From Bacteroidota bacterium (GTDB lineage: Bacteria; Bacteroidota; Ignavibacteria; Tepidaquicellales; Tepidaquicellaceae): a stretch of 64,000 bases of DNA. How positions within the stretch are numbered: position 1 is the first letter of the stretch; each line of letters begins with the position of its first letter. The stretch covers positions 1 through 64,000 of the forward strand of contig JAFDZP010000003.1 in assembly GCA_018266835.1 (NCBI GenBank), in the 5' to 3' direction. Below are positions 53,472-62,940 of the stretch, in pieces. Made by a program: the position numbers and the translations under genes. Below the pieces are notes generated by a model. It saw only the letters and a list, made by a program, of their open reading frames with translations. It made no database searches and was not told the DNA's origin.

Positions 53472-54002
53472 TTATAATTTCGGCTGGAGTTTTCTGAAGT
53501 TTGGATTTATCCACAATCCCAGAAAGTAACTTCGTATATAAAGCATTATACTCGAAAAATCCTTCCACTCCCTGAAAGAATTTCTCTCGTCCGGATTTAC
53601 AAATGCGTATCCGTATAATAAAATTGTTTTATTGAACATTGTCCCGTCATCAAGGAAAACATAACGGGAAATTTTGCCTGTTGAATCAGTATCTTCATTG
53701 TTAATATCTTTAACAAGAAATACTTTCTCGTTCTTAAGATAGTTCTCAGTGAATTCTGCGCAAAGAGCGCCGAGCAGTTTTATAGTATCGGAATTAATTC
53801 CTGTACTTTGTGAGAGCTCGTCTATTTTTAGGGAATCATCTTTTGGAGGTGTGTTAATTCCAATAAGCTTTACTTCTAACCCGTTATCTGTAAGGAACCG
53901 ATCCCCGCTTAGAATTTTTTTTACTCTTACCTGCAAAGAATCCTGTGAATAAATAATATTTGCAGATGCTAAAAAAAGTATTAGAAGTATTTTGTAATTC
54001 AG
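53472..54002 (-). CDS. SNase-like nuclease with encoded signal peptide
   Basis: The body of about 150 residues has the layout of staphylococcal nuclease-like domains: VRVKKILSGDRFLTDNGLEVKLIGINTP, then ENYLKNEKVFLVKD, and ISRYVFLDDGTMFNKTILLYGYAFVNP. The catalytic Arg, Asp and Glu of active nucleases are not clearly all kept (RLxGID reads KLIGIN), so it may bind rather than cut. The first usual start is TTG at 53936, but the frame stays open upstream to 54002 and encodes NYKILLILFLASANIIYSQD, a convincing signal peptide. Only a CTG at 54002 is available as start there; no ATG, GTG or TTG occurs. I favour the longer, exported form. Confidence 0.65.
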   Translation of the reverse strand: MNYKILLILFLASANIIYSQDSLQVRVKKILSGDRFLTDNGLEVKLIGINTPPKDDSLKIDELSQSTGINSDTIKLLGALCAEFTENYLKNEKVFLVKDINNEDTDSTGKISRYVFLDDGTMFNKTILLYGYAFVNPDERNSFREWKDFSSIMLYIRSYFLGLWINPNFRKLQPKL

Positions 54003-54063
54003 AGCGAGTTATTTTGCTTTAATTGGAATTTTAAAATAATAAATCTCGCAGTCTAAAACAGTA

Positions 54064-54162
54064 TTAAATCGTGAATATCATTATAAGATATATCAAAACA
54101 AATAATACCGAAACTGATACTTCAAGCACTCTGCTGGAAAGTTTAATAAATGGTTTAAACAT
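54064..54162 (-). CDS. Possible 32-residue membrane peptide
   Basis: ATG at 54162 opens a frame encoding MFKPFIKLSSRVLEVSVSV and then a hydrophobic end (LFVLIYLIMIFTI) before TAA. One basic N-terminal stretch and one membrane helix are what small membrane peptides look like, but there is no Shine-Dalgarno and a frame this short in AT-rich DNA can arise by chance. The remaining gap to 54680 is AT-rich; a TTAGTAGTA motif at 54417 is noted and nothing else. Confidence 0.25.
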   Translation of the reverse strand: MFKPFIKLSSRVLEVSVSVLFVLIYLIMIFTI

Positions 54163-54680
54163 GGTTTTTATAATTTTTGGTTAACTGATACACCCTTTAT
54201 TACATTTCCTGTGCCAAAGCAAAAGTGTGAAAATACATGGGAATTACAATGGATTTAAGATTTTTTACATTTCTCTCAGATAGTATTCCAATATTTACTG
54301 TAGTTTGGATACTATATACATTTTAAGGAAAAAATATTGATTTTTAGCTACTATTGCGCTTTTTAAAATAAAATTAATTTTTTGAACTAAATTTCAATTT
54401 TTAGATAGATAACCTTAGTAGTACAGAACCTTCTTTTTTACTTAAAAAAATTAACGATTTACTCCATTGAATAATTATATTTCTTATAATATATTGTTAA
54501 GTCATGCTCACATATACTAATCCCTCAATTTTTTCCCTCACTTGTATTATCTTCCTCTAAGAAAATTTGTACATCTCTTTATAATTCAAAACCCTCGGAT
54601 TTTAATACCCTTTTCAATACATACACTCCCTCAGTTTTCTTCAACTTAAATTTCAATTAATTTTGAAAAAGGAGATTGTT

Positions 54681-56522
54681 ATGTTCAGAAAATTATTTTT
54701 ACTCCTGGTTTTATTCAGTATGTCTGCTGTTTCTTTTGGAAATTCTATTTATACAAAAGAGCAGATAGATGAGCTTTCCCGCGTTCAAAGTAAAATTATC
54801 TTGAACGGTGATGCAATTAAAGGTGAATATGTTAGTGGTGCTCCCCGCATAGCAGTAAATAAAAACGGGATGACCCAAAGTTATTTTACGGATAATGCAA
54901 CTGCAACATTTTATAGATTGACCGATGTAAGAAATTATTATGATATTCAGTCTAACGGTACTGCAATGCAGATCTGGCAGGACCCTAACAATCTTGATAA
55001 TATTCATGCTGTATATATGCTATCTTCAGATCCCGGTACAACATGGCCCGATAGAGCCATGCAGTATTACTTCAGCTCTGACAGAGGAACTACGTGGACA
55101 TATGTTTCAAGAGTGCCGTCAACAGGCCGTGCAGGTTACGGAATGGTTACAGGTCTTCCATCCGGTGCAGCTATAATAGCTCTTCACGGAGGATTTGGTG
55201 CAAGTACAAATGTAAGAACTCAAATACTTGTGGATGCTTTCACCGGACTTGGTTCTTTTGCTATCTTAGACGCAGGCGGTGTTGCAAATAAATATTCATG
55301 GCCCAGATTAGTATTAACTCAGTCAAGCTCACCGGTAAATAAATTTGTATTTTGTGCATCTTCTCTTTCACTTGCAGGACAGCCTGAGGATTCAGCTTTT
55401 ATGAATATCGGCAGATCTTTTACGTCTCCTGACTTTACCGGATATAAATTAATTAATTCAAGTCAGGCTGAGACATATGCACTTGCAAGAGCTGCAGACG
55501 GAAGAATAGGTCTTGCTTATATTGTTGATAGAAACAGATTCCCTTCAGATTACGGAAGTGTCTTCTTCACAGAATCAACTGATAATGGTAACACGTTCTC
55601 TGCAGCAACAAAAATTTTCTCTGCTAATTTCGGAACAGATTCTCTTGGAGGATTAAGAGGTATTTCTCTTTTATATCAGGGAAACACTCCAAAGGTAGTT
55701 TTTGAAACAATAAAGCAAACAACAGCAGGAAATTATTTCGGAGGCGCACCAAATAACATTCGCTTCTGGTCGACGTCTTTACCGGGAGCAGATCCAAACA
55801 GAAGCATAATAATTGCGGACTCTAATAATGTTCCTTATGCACCGATGGTTGGCTCTAATGATGTTGAAGGTCCTGTATGCAGACCGTCAATAGGACAAGC
55901 TTCAGACGGTTCTGATTTGTATGTTGCATTTATGGTACAGAATGAAGCAGTAGGAGGAACAGATTCTTCATCTTATACTGATATTTATCTGACTGTCTCC
56001 GGAAATAATGGCGCATCATGGAAGAGACCATTTATTATTACTCCCACTTCTCCAAGAATGGACTGGGCTTATGTAACAGTTTCACCTATAAACGATAAAA
56101 CTGCAAATACTGATTATATAAATATGATTTGCCAAAGAGATACAATTCCTGGAGCGAATGTTAATACCCCTAATACGGACACATATGCAGACCCTTTTTA
56201 TATAAGAGTATCTTATCCGGCACCAGTAGGAATAAATCCTGTAAGTTCAATTGCCGATAAATTTGAACTTAAGCAAAATTATCCTAATCCTTTTAATCCT
56301 GTAACAAACATAAGATTCTCATTACCAAAACTTGCTAATGTAACTCTTAAAGTTTATGGAGTAGATGGAAAGGAAGTAGCGACATTAATCAATGATGAAA
56401 TAGTCAGCGAAGGAACAAAAGAAGTATCATTCAATGCAACAACACTTGCCAGTGGAGTATATTTCTACACAATCACTGCAGGAGATTTCAGAGAAACAAA
56501 AAAGATGATGCTGTTGAAATAG
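54681..56522 (+). CDS. T9SS-secreted sialidase/propeller-like protein
   Basis: A 613-residue exported protein. The start at 54681 is preferred over TTG at 54663 because AAAGGAG stands 8 bases before it and the signal peptide then begins MFRKLFLLLVLFSMSAVSFG. The body (about 80-510) has BNR/sialidase-like elements such as SSDRGTTWTYVSRVP, STDNGNTFSAATKIF and SGNNGASWKRPFI, one per blade of a predicted propeller. The C-terminal 80 residues are a type A sorting domain (NYPNPFNPVTNIRFSLP, GKEVATLIND, SGVYFYTITAGDF, KKMMLLK). It is therefore a cargo of the SprA system, as is the partial gene at 2-304. A catalytic role is not shown. Confidence 0.88.
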   Translation: MFRKLFLLLVLFSMSAVSFGNSIYTKEQIDELSRVQSKIILNGDAIKGEYVSGAPRIAVNKNGMTQSYFTDNATATFYRLTDVRNYYDIQSNGTAMQIWQDPNNLDNIHAVYMLSSDPGTTWPDRAMQYYFSSDRGTTWTYVSRVPSTGRAGYGMVTGLPSGAAIIALHGGFGASTNVRTQILVDAFTGLGSFAILDAGGVANKYSWPRLVLTQSSSPVNKFVFCASSLSLAGQPEDSAFMNIGRSFTSPDFTGYKLINSSQAETYALARAADGRIGLAYIVDRNRFPSDYGSVFFTESTDNGNTFSAATKIFSANFGTDSLGGLRGISLLYQGNTPKVVFETIKQTTAGNYFGGAPNNIRFWSTSLPGADPNRSIIIADSNNVPYAPMVGSNDVEGPVCRPSIGQASDGSDLYVAFMVQNEAVGGTDSSSYTDIYLTVSGNNGASWKRPFIITPTSPRMDWAYVTVSPINDKTANTDYINMICQRDTIPGANVNTPNTDTYADPFYIRVSYPAPVGINPVSSIADKFELKQNYPNPFNPVTNIRFSLPKLANVTLKVYGVDGKEVATLINDEIVSEGTKEVSFNATTLASGVYFYTITAGDFRETKKMMLLK

Positions 56523-56664
56523 ATATAGTATTTAATTTTTAACCGGTTATTAAAATTTCTTAAAATTTATTTTGTAAAGTTCCCTCCCCTTACTAAGGGA
56601 AGGGTTAGGGAGGGGTTAAGATAAGAGCAAATCAAATTTGCTTACCTTTAACCACCCCCTTAAT

Positions 56665-56687
56665 CCCCCTCCTTGGTAAGGAGGGGG
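56665..56687. repeat. CCCCCTCCTT hairpin, copy 4
   Basis: CCCCCTCCTT and AAGGAGGGGG pair around GGT, with arms identical to copies 1-3. A related degenerate form (CCCTT-act-AAGGG) is at 56587-56599. Both are in the 438-base gap 56523-56960, which holds nothing else I can recognise. Confidence 0.8.
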
Positions 56688-56960
56688 AGACTTCATAAAA
56701 TTTTTATTCCTTAGCTTTTAACTATGTTAATTGGAATAAATTATTTTTTCATCACAAAATTCCAACCAATCATCTCGCACCTCTTCCTCGTATTTAGGTT
56801 GATGTAAAGAGGAGGGGCAGCGGTGGTGACATATTAATGCGTTACATTACAATTCTAATTAATTCTACATTGTTAAATTTAAATTCTTATCATACATTAT
56901 TGTAGAATTATTCTCCCCTATTAACCATATCGCGAGTAATATTAATTTATCTTAAAAATT

Positions 56961-57662
56961 ATGAAAATTGAAAAATCAAAAGTCCTAATCACAGGCGGCA
57001 GCCTCGGCATAGGAAAAGAAACAGCAAAATTATTAGTAGATATCGGTGCAAAAGTGATTATTACCGGCAGAGATGAAGCCCGTCTTCAGGAAGCTGCACA
57101 ATACACCGGGGCAGAGCCTTTTTTGTTCGACATTTCGGATTATAAAAGTATTCAATCAAACTCAGAAAAAATAATTGAAAAACTTGGAGGAATAGATGTA
57201 CTTATAAACAACGCCGGTATAGGTGAATTTAAAAGACTGGAAAAAATTGAAATAGAAGATCTTGAAAAAGTTTTTGCGACAAATGTATTCGGGCTTACCT
57301 TGCTAACAAAAGAAATGTCGAAAATTTTCATGAAGCAAAATTCAGGCAACATAATTAACATTGCTTCAACTGCTGCATCTAAAGGTTTTGAAGGCGGCAC
57401 CATTTATGTCGGTTCAAAATTTGCATTAAGAGGAATGACTCAATGCTGGCAGGCAGAGCTAAGAAAATTTAATGTACGAGTATGCCTGATAAATCCAAGC
57501 GAAGTTACAACTGCCTTCAATAACGATTCAAGAATTGAAAGAAAAGAAGACAGAAAAAAATTATCTTCAATGGAAATTGCTTATACTATAAAATCTGTTC
57601 TTGAAATGGAAAATAAAGGATTCATTCCTGAAGTAACTGTATGGGCTACGAATCCGTTTTAA
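56961..57662 (+). CDS. Short-chain dehydrogenase/reductase
   Basis: A 233-residue classical SDR: cofactor motif VLITGGSLGIGKETAKLL, INNAGIGEF (NNAG), catalytic Ser in NIASTAAS and YVGSK (YxxxK), followed by LINPSEVTTAF. ITGRDEARL after strand 2 (Arg in place of an acid) favours NADP(H). Substrate unknown; 3-oxoacyl reductase-like and sugar-modifying members share this form. A second SDR is at 62128, but they are not in one operon. Confidence 0.92.
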   Translation: MKIEKSKVLITGGSLGIGKETAKLLVDIGAKVIITGRDEARLQEAAQYTGAEPFLFDISDYKSIQSNSEKIIEKLGGIDVLINNAGIGEFKRLEKIEIEDLEKVFATNVFGLTLLTKEMSKIFMKQNSGNIINIASTAASKGFEGGTIYVGSKFALRGMTQCWQAELRKFNVRVCLINPSEVTTAFNNDSRIERKEDRKKLSSMEIAYTIKSVLEMENKGFIPEVTVWATNPF

Positions 57663-57858
57663 CTAATTTTATATCGGGCAGAATTTTATTATTTGAAAAT
57701 CTGCCTGAATTCCCTTCCGGCTATATCCCCTGCTTTTTGAATTTTTTTAATCAGCGCTGAAGTTTAAATTTTAATTGATACATTAAAAATCCACATCATC
57801 CATAGTTCTTTTTAATGGTAATCATTTTAATTATTCCAAAAATTAAAATATTACTGCC

Positions 57859-59175
57859 ATGAAAAAAATCTATAGAATTCTGATCATTCCTGTAATTTTT
57901 TTCTCAGTCCTCACTTTATCCTGCACTAAAACAGAAGATAATCCTGTAATCCCGCCAACAACCGGAAGCAACGGAACAACCGGTACTTATACTTCTACTA
58001 CTAACGGTAGTCTTGATTATGATGAGTTCTCATTAGTTGTAAGAAGCGGAGACGTACCTACTCTTACAGGCGGCGGAGCAGGCACGGTAATTTTTTCTTT
58101 AAATACATCAAGCACAATTGAAAGCGGATATCCTTCAATACCGGCAGGATATACTGTAATTGGGAAATATCTGAAAGCAGGTCCGGAATCATTTACGTTT
58201 AATTCCCCTATACGAATTTACTTCCCGGCTGCTAGTCAATCTACTCCACAAAATCTAACTGTCTTCTATTATTCACCTTCATTGCAAACATGGAAAATTA
58301 TTCCCACTTCTGCATTGGATACAGTTAAAAAAAGGATCGGCATAGATGTTCTCACACTTGGATATTTTGTATTAACAAAAAGTTCAGGTGGTGACAGAGC
58401 AATTGTAGGACCCGGAGGATGTTTTTATGACCATTTGGAAGTTTGGACTAATTATTACTTGACTGTAAGAAGCATCGTACCTCAAGATCCTGCCGTGCTG
58501 AGCATGTATGCTGATGGATTTGTTGGAAGGACGTTTTCGGGACCAATATTTTTAGGATGCCCTATAGGAACAACAAAGGCTATTGTTCCATTAGGCACAA
58601 TAGAATTCTGGCTGTCATATTCTAATTGCCAGGGTCCGAATTTTAGTGTTTATACGTACACTGCGCCTGTATCAGTTACTGTTACAAATCCGTTGATATT
58701 CAACGGGTGGTCAACTTATGATGCTGTAGTATATGTTCCGATTGGAATACCAAGCGGAGGTACCTGGGTACAAGGAAGACCTACGGGTACAGGCGGATGG
58801 GCTCCGCCAACGGTACCGTATGGCTCAGGTGTATTCCAAGCTACTTTAACATGGACAAATTCAACATCTGCAACAGCAGATATGGATTTGCATTTGTACG
58901 GTCCAAATAATCTGCATATTTATTATGGCAACAGAAGTAATTCTGATTTTTCATTGGATAGAGACTGGCAGTCAACACAGGGCAATGCAACTGAAAATAT
59001 TTACAGTCTGAGAAATGTAATGCCTAGCGGCGATTATACGGTGAAGGTAAAAAATTACGCAGGCGCAACAATGTCGTTTAATACAAGAGTAATTTTAAAC
59101 GGAGCGGTCTCGAATTTTTCAGGCTCTCTTGCAAATAACGTGGAGACTACGGTGAAAACTTTTACAATTCCGTAA
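57859..59175 (+). CDS. Lipoprotein with C-terminal DUF2135/YfaP-like domain
   Basis: A 438-residue lipoprotein (IIPVIFFSVLTLSCTKTEDN, cysteine near residue 22) followed by a Thr/Gly-rich linker. The middle (about 50-180) has a ZU5-like or DUF-like beta region with FTFNSPIRIYFPA and LTVFYYSPSLQTWKIIPTSALD. The last 100 residues hold TADMDLHLYGPNNLHIYY, LDRDWQSTQGNATENIY and SGDYTVKVKNYAG, which match the DUF2135 (YfaP) pattern of an extracellular beta domain. It is probably a surface-exposed adhesion or binding protein; no enzyme motif seen. Confidence 0.75.
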   Translation: MKKIYRILIIPVIFFSVLTLSCTKTEDNPVIPPTTGSNGTTGTYTSTTNGSLDYDEFSLVVRSGDVPTLTGGGAGTVIFSLNTSSTIESGYPSIPAGYTVIGKYLKAGPESFTFNSPIRIYFPAASQSTPQNLTVFYYSPSLQTWKIIPTSALDTVKKRIGIDVLTLGYFVLTKSSGGDRAIVGPGGCFYDHLEVWTNYYLTVRSIVPQDPAVLSMYADGFVGRTFSGPIFLGCPIGTTKAIVPLGTIEFWLSYSNCQGPNFSVYTYTAPVSVTVTNPLIFNGWSTYDAVVYVPIGIPSGGTWVQGRPTGTGGWAPPTVPYGSGVFQATLTWTNSTSATADMDLHLYGPNNLHIYYGNRSNSDFSLDRDWQSTQGNATENIYSLRNVMPSGDYTVKVKNYAGATMSFNTRVILNGAVSNFSGSLANNVETTVKTFTIP

Positions 59176-59269
59176 AATAAATTGAAAATAATTTTTAAAT
59201 TATTTTAAAGATGAAATAGTTTTTTAAGAAGAATTAAATAATTTTACATAATAGTTTAACTAAAAAATA

Positions 59270-59315
59270 AAACCTGAGAGTCCGTGTTTAAAAAAACAAG
59301 AACAATCAGGTTTTT
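59270..59315 (+). terminator. Probable terminator
   Basis: AAACCTGA and TCAGGTTT pair over 8 bp, with an inner TGTTT/AAACA stem in the long loop, followed by five T. It is 95 bases past the lipoprotein stop. Confidence 0.55.
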
Positions 59316-59398
59316 CAGTTTTATCTTAGCCGTCAATTCCCATCGTTGTATCAAATACCCCCCACGGGTATCAAACTTGTCGATTAAATTAGAAGGAA

Positions 59399-60042
59399 TT
59401 AAAAAGTAATTCCTGCAGAGATATAATAAAAATCATACTTATAAACGCCGGTATTGTTAGTTTGAGAGGAATTAAAGATTGAATAGATAAGAAATGATAA
59501 ACAATTTTTCAAAGTAAACTCTGTGAGTCCCCTTACAACTTTATTTGGCGGAGCAAAAATCTTGACTGCGTTTTCAATCAGCACCATTCCGCTTGTTTCC
59601 ACTGCAAGTGAAACTGCATTATCACGCAAGTTTGCCATTGGAATAAAAAGATTCTTCTGATGGTTTGCATATATGCTAAGAAATTCAAAAGGCTTTATAA
59701 ACATTGCAGGAGAGAATTGAATATTAACGCTTCCGTTATAAAATCCTCCGAACTTAACATTGCTGTTCACACTCTGAATTAAATCGAAACGATAACTCTC
59801 TTTTAATTCTACCGGAGCTTTGTAAAAACTAAATTGAATAGATTTCATCCGTTCATACTTTTCATCAACTGATTTTTCAATTTTCAATTCGGAAGATTTC
59901 ATTGGAGTTGAAAATAAAAAATCTATTCTTTCAGGTTTGGACTTTTGGTCAATAGGATACGGTTTGCTTTCCTGTGAATATGCAAATTGCGCAAGAGAGC
60001 AAAAAAGGAGAGTAAATGAAATATGTCGGAAAATTATCCCAT
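59399..60042 (-). CDS. Exported protein of unknown function with disrupted start
   Basis: The first ATG in frame is at 59902 and gives 167 residues (MKSSELKIEKSVDEKYERM). The frame stays open upstream and encodes a signal peptide, FRHISFTLLFCSLAQFAYSQ, then KPYPIDQKSKPERIDFLFSTP, so the true protein is longer. An ATG at 60042-60040 is followed by GG then the frame in which the signal lies; as written it meets TAA after two codons. One extra G in the GGG run (60038-60040) would join ATG to this frame. It is either a sequencing or assembly gap, a real one-base loss, or an unusual start. The mature part (SFYKAPVELKESYRFDL, FGGFYNGSVNIQF, FLSIYANHQKNLFIP) resembles an outer-membrane or periplasmic beta protein; no family recognised. 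Confidence 0.55.
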
Positions 60043-60125
60043 AGCTAACAGAATAAATATTTCGCTATAGTAAATGTAGTGAATGTGAATTAAGAAGTAA
60101 AGGATTTTGCAGAGGGCATCAAAAT

Positions 60126-60167
60126 AAAACCCGTCAGTTCACCGGGGTTATTTTACTGACAGGTTTT
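60126..60167. repeat. GTCAGT/ACTGAC hairpin
   Basis: AAAACC-c-GTCAGT and ACTGAC-a-GGTTTT pair over 12 bp with one mismatch, across a 16-base loop. It resembles the CTGTCAGG hairpins. It is in the 400-base gap 60043-60442; a GCGGCG/GCCG-rich segment at 60176-60226 follows and no gene is seen. Confidence 0.6.
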
Positions 60168-60442
60168 AAAAATTAGCGGCGAAAAACTTACCTATGACGC
60201 AGGCAGCGCCATATTTTCCGCCGTGGTATCTACCTTTTATTACTTTAAAACACACATTATTAAAGCTTTTTCCATTGAGTATTTGCAGGGGTATTTTCTT
60301 TAATAATTAATTTAAACAAAGATATTATTTACCTATATTGATTACAAAAAGAAATAAGCAAAAAATCCTGTTAAAAAGATAAAAATTCCGGGACTATTTT
60401 GTTCATTAACAGCAATTTAGTCAATCAATTTATCCTGTTAAA

Positions 60443-61900
60443 ATGCTTACAACTCAGACTGCAGAAATACTCAGAAGCTTAGATAAAACTGAATTAAAAC
60501 GATTTGGAGATTTTATCAAATCCCCTTATTTCAATACAACTAAACCTCTGGAAAAAATTTTTGATATAGTTCAAAAAACATTTCCGGAATTTGAAGGTGA
60601 ATCACTTAGCAGGGAAAGAATTTATAAAAAACTTTATCCTTCTGAAACATATAATGAGAAGAGAATTAAAAATCTCTCTGCTGAATTTTCAAACCTGCTA
60701 AAAAAATTTCTTGCGCACGAATATCTCGCTAAGAATAAACTTCAGATGGATGTTAACATCACAACGGAATTAACTAAGAAAAATCTTAATAAAATTTCTG
60801 AAAAGCTTATTGCAAAAAGCCTGATTGATAATGATGACGGATTGCTTTCTATAGCTGACAGATTTCATTATGTCTATCCCCTCAATGTTAATCACGCTCA
60901 TAATCTTGGAAATCTGCGTGAGCATGGCTCGCCTGAATACCTTCAATCCGATATTGAACTGATAGAAAAGCTGATTATCTTTTTTATGACCAATATTTAT
61001 CAGCTGTCTTTTTATGATACAATGAATCATAAGATTTTTATGATGGATGAAAACCCGATTTTGAAAGTAGTTGCAGGCTCTATCGATGCAGAAAAGATTC
61101 TTTCTTATATGGGAAAAACAGGGCACGAGTATACATCGTACCTTAGAGTACATTATCTATTTCATTATTACTCACAAAATGATGTTACGGAGGAAAAATA
61201 TCTTGAATTTAAGAAAGAGATATTGAGTACTATCCGAAAAGTAAAAAAGCTTGACCAGACACAGTTTATTTTCAGAATGATACACATGATTATTTCTAAA
61301 CTATCCGTCGATACAAGAAAATATTACGAAGATGTTATTGAGTTTGCTGAGTTAATAGACGAGCTGGAAATATTTACATTGGCTGATGTTAAAACTTTTG
61401 ATAACGGACCGTTCCGCGATATTTTCATTATTGCTATTGCTTTAAAAAAATATGACTGGGCTGAAAACTTTGTAAATAAATATATTAATTTTATGAACAA
61501 AGATCTAAGACACGATACAGAAAATTTTTGCCGTGGAGTCCTAGCATTTAAGCGCGGGAAATTTGAAGATTCACTAAGACATTTCAGCGTAGTTAAAATG
61601 ATTGATATAGTGGAAAAATTGAATATTCGTTTTTACTATATGATGAATTATATTGAGCTGAAATCTTACGAAAGCGCGCTCTCTGCATTGCAGTCATTCA
61701 GACAGTTCACTCATGACAGCGATGTTATTCCTGAAATGTTTGCAACGAGAGTGCAGGACTCACTTAAGTACTTTGCCGAGATAATTAAGTGTGAAGAAAA
61801 AGGTGAAAGAATAGAAGAATGGATGATAAAAGAAGTTGAGGAGAAAAAAGGAATAATTCATAAACAATATTTGCTTGAAAAAATGGAGAAGCTTATTTGA
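60443..61900 (+). CDS. Helical protein of unknown function
   Basis: A 485-residue cytosolic protein, almost all helix. It begins LRSLDKTELKRFGDFIKSPYFNTTKPLEKIFDIV, a start I know from a large group of unnamed Bacteroidota proteins with the S-P-Y-F-N motif, followed by RIYKKLYPSETYNEKRIKNL. The C-terminal part has TPR-like helix pairs (KKYDWAENFVNKYINFM, CRGVLAFKRGKFEDSLRHFS, NYIELKSYESALSALQSFR). No enzymatic motif is visible. TPR-like ends suggest a scaffold or regulator. A tRNA gene follows after about 100 bases. Confidence 0.75.
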   Translation: MLTTQTAEILRSLDKTELKRFGDFIKSPYFNTTKPLEKIFDIVQKTFPEFEGESLSRERIYKKLYPSETYNEKRIKNLSAEFSNLLKKFLAHEYLAKNKLQMDVNITTELTKKNLNKISEKLIAKSLIDNDDGLLSIADRFHYVYPLNVNHAHNLGNLREHGSPEYLQSDIELIEKLIIFFMTNIYQLSFYDTMNHKIFMMDENPILKVVAGSIDAEKILSYMGKTGHEYTSYLRVHYLFHYYSQNDVTEEKYLEFKKEILSTIRKVKKLDQTQFIFRMIHMIISKLSVDTRKYYEDVIEFAELIDELEIFTLADVKTFDNGPFRDIFIIAIALKKYDWAENFVNKYINFMNKDLRHDTENFCRGVLAFKRGKFEDSLRHFSVVKMIDIVEKLNIRFYYMMNYIELKSYESALSALQSFRQFTHDSDVIPEMFATRVQDSLKYFAEIIKCEEKGERIEEWMIKEVEEKKGIIHKQYLLEKMEKLI

Positions 61901-62004
61901 ATAACTGAAACCACATCTGGATATGTAATTTTTATCAAAAATCCCTCAGTTATGGGTTTGCAATAAGACTGCAAAATTCGTATTTTTGATATTGTACCAA
62001 AAAC

Positions 62005-62078
62005 GTGCCCGTAGCTCAATCGGATAGAGCAACAGCCTTCTAAGCTGTAGGTTAGTGGTTCGATTCCACTCGGGCATA
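62005..62078 (+). tRNA. tRNA-Arg (UCU)
   Basis: A 74-base cloverleaf: acceptor GTGCCCG with CGGGCAT (first pair G-U), D stem GCTC/GAGC, anticodon stem ACAGC/GCTGT with loop CTTCTAA (anticodon TCT), and T arm AGTGG-TTCGATT-CCACT. The 3' CCA is not encoded. It is single, not in a cluster. Confidence 0.96.
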
Positions 62079-62127
62079 CTCTTTCCACTCTTCATTAGTT
62101 CAATTCCAATTAAATTTCGACAATATT

Positions 62128-62820
62128 ATGGATAAAAAGATTTGTATCATTACCGGCGCATCTTCTGGTATCGGTTTTGCCTGCGCTCAAAAATTTCTAT
62201 TAAACGGTTATACTGTAATTAACGCTTCCCGCAAAGATAAAATGCCTATTGATAATCCTGAATATGAGTTTATAGCTACTGATGTTTCAAAAGAAGATGA
62301 AGTTAAAAATCTAATAGAGAAAACTATAGAAAAGCATGGCAAGATAGATGTGTTAATTAATAATGCGGGGTTTGGCTTATTTGCAAATCTTATTGATTCA
62401 AAAACTGAAGACTTTGATTCAATGTTTGCTGTGAATGTCCGCGGTTTATATCTTTGCTGCAGATATGCTTTAAAATCTATGATTGAAAAACAAGCAGGAA
62501 CAATAATAAATATCGCTTCAATAGCAGGTAAAACTGCTGTTCCCACAGCTTCAATTTACTCGGCTACTAAACACGCAGTTATAGGATTATCAACTTCACT
62601 TTTTATGGAAGTTAGGAAACACAATGTGAGAGTTACAACAATTTGTCCGGGTTCAGTTGATACTCATTTCTTTGATGCTCCCGGCACAATTTTAAATTCG
62701 TCCAGAGAATCAATTTTGTCAGCTGAAGATATAGCTGAATCATGTTTCCTCGCTGCAAGTTTGCCTGTATCAGCAACTATAGCTGAGATAGAACTAAGAC
62801 CAACTAATCCGAAGAAATAA
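62128..62820 (+). CDS. Short-chain dehydrogenase/reductase
   Basis: A 230-residue classical SDR: IITGASSGIGFACAQKF, LINNAGFGLF, catalytic Ser in NIASIAG and YSATK (YxxxK), CPGSVDTHFF afterwards. NASRKDKM after strand 2 suggests NADP(H). The YSATKHAV form is like YdfG and serine/3-hydroxy acid dehydrogenases, but the substrate is unknown. It starts 50 bases after tRNA-Arg and could share a promoter with it. Confidence 0.92.
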   Translation: MDKKICIITGASSGIGFACAQKFLLNGYTVINASRKDKMPIDNPEYEFIATDVSKEDEVKNLIEKTIEKHGKIDVLINNAGFGLFANLIDSKTEDFDSMFAVNVRGLYLCCRYALKSMIEKQAGTIINIASIAGKTAVPTASIYSATKHAVIGLSTSLFMEVRKHNVRVTTICPGSVDTHFFDAPGTILNSSRESILSAEDIAESCFLAASLPVSATIAEIELRPTNPKK

Positions 62821-62940
62821 TTTGGAATAAACACAACAAAGGGAACTCCGATTGCCATTCTTCAATTCTCAAACCCCAACTTGAGAACTTAGAATACGGA
62901 CTTCCCTTAATTGTTACAAAAGAAGAAAACAAAATCTGAT

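Noticed and set aside
54663..54680. TTG start for the T9SS cargo gene
   Set aside because: It would place the Shine-Dalgarno sequence inside the coding region; ATG at 54681 has AAAGGAG at proper distance and a normal signal peptide.
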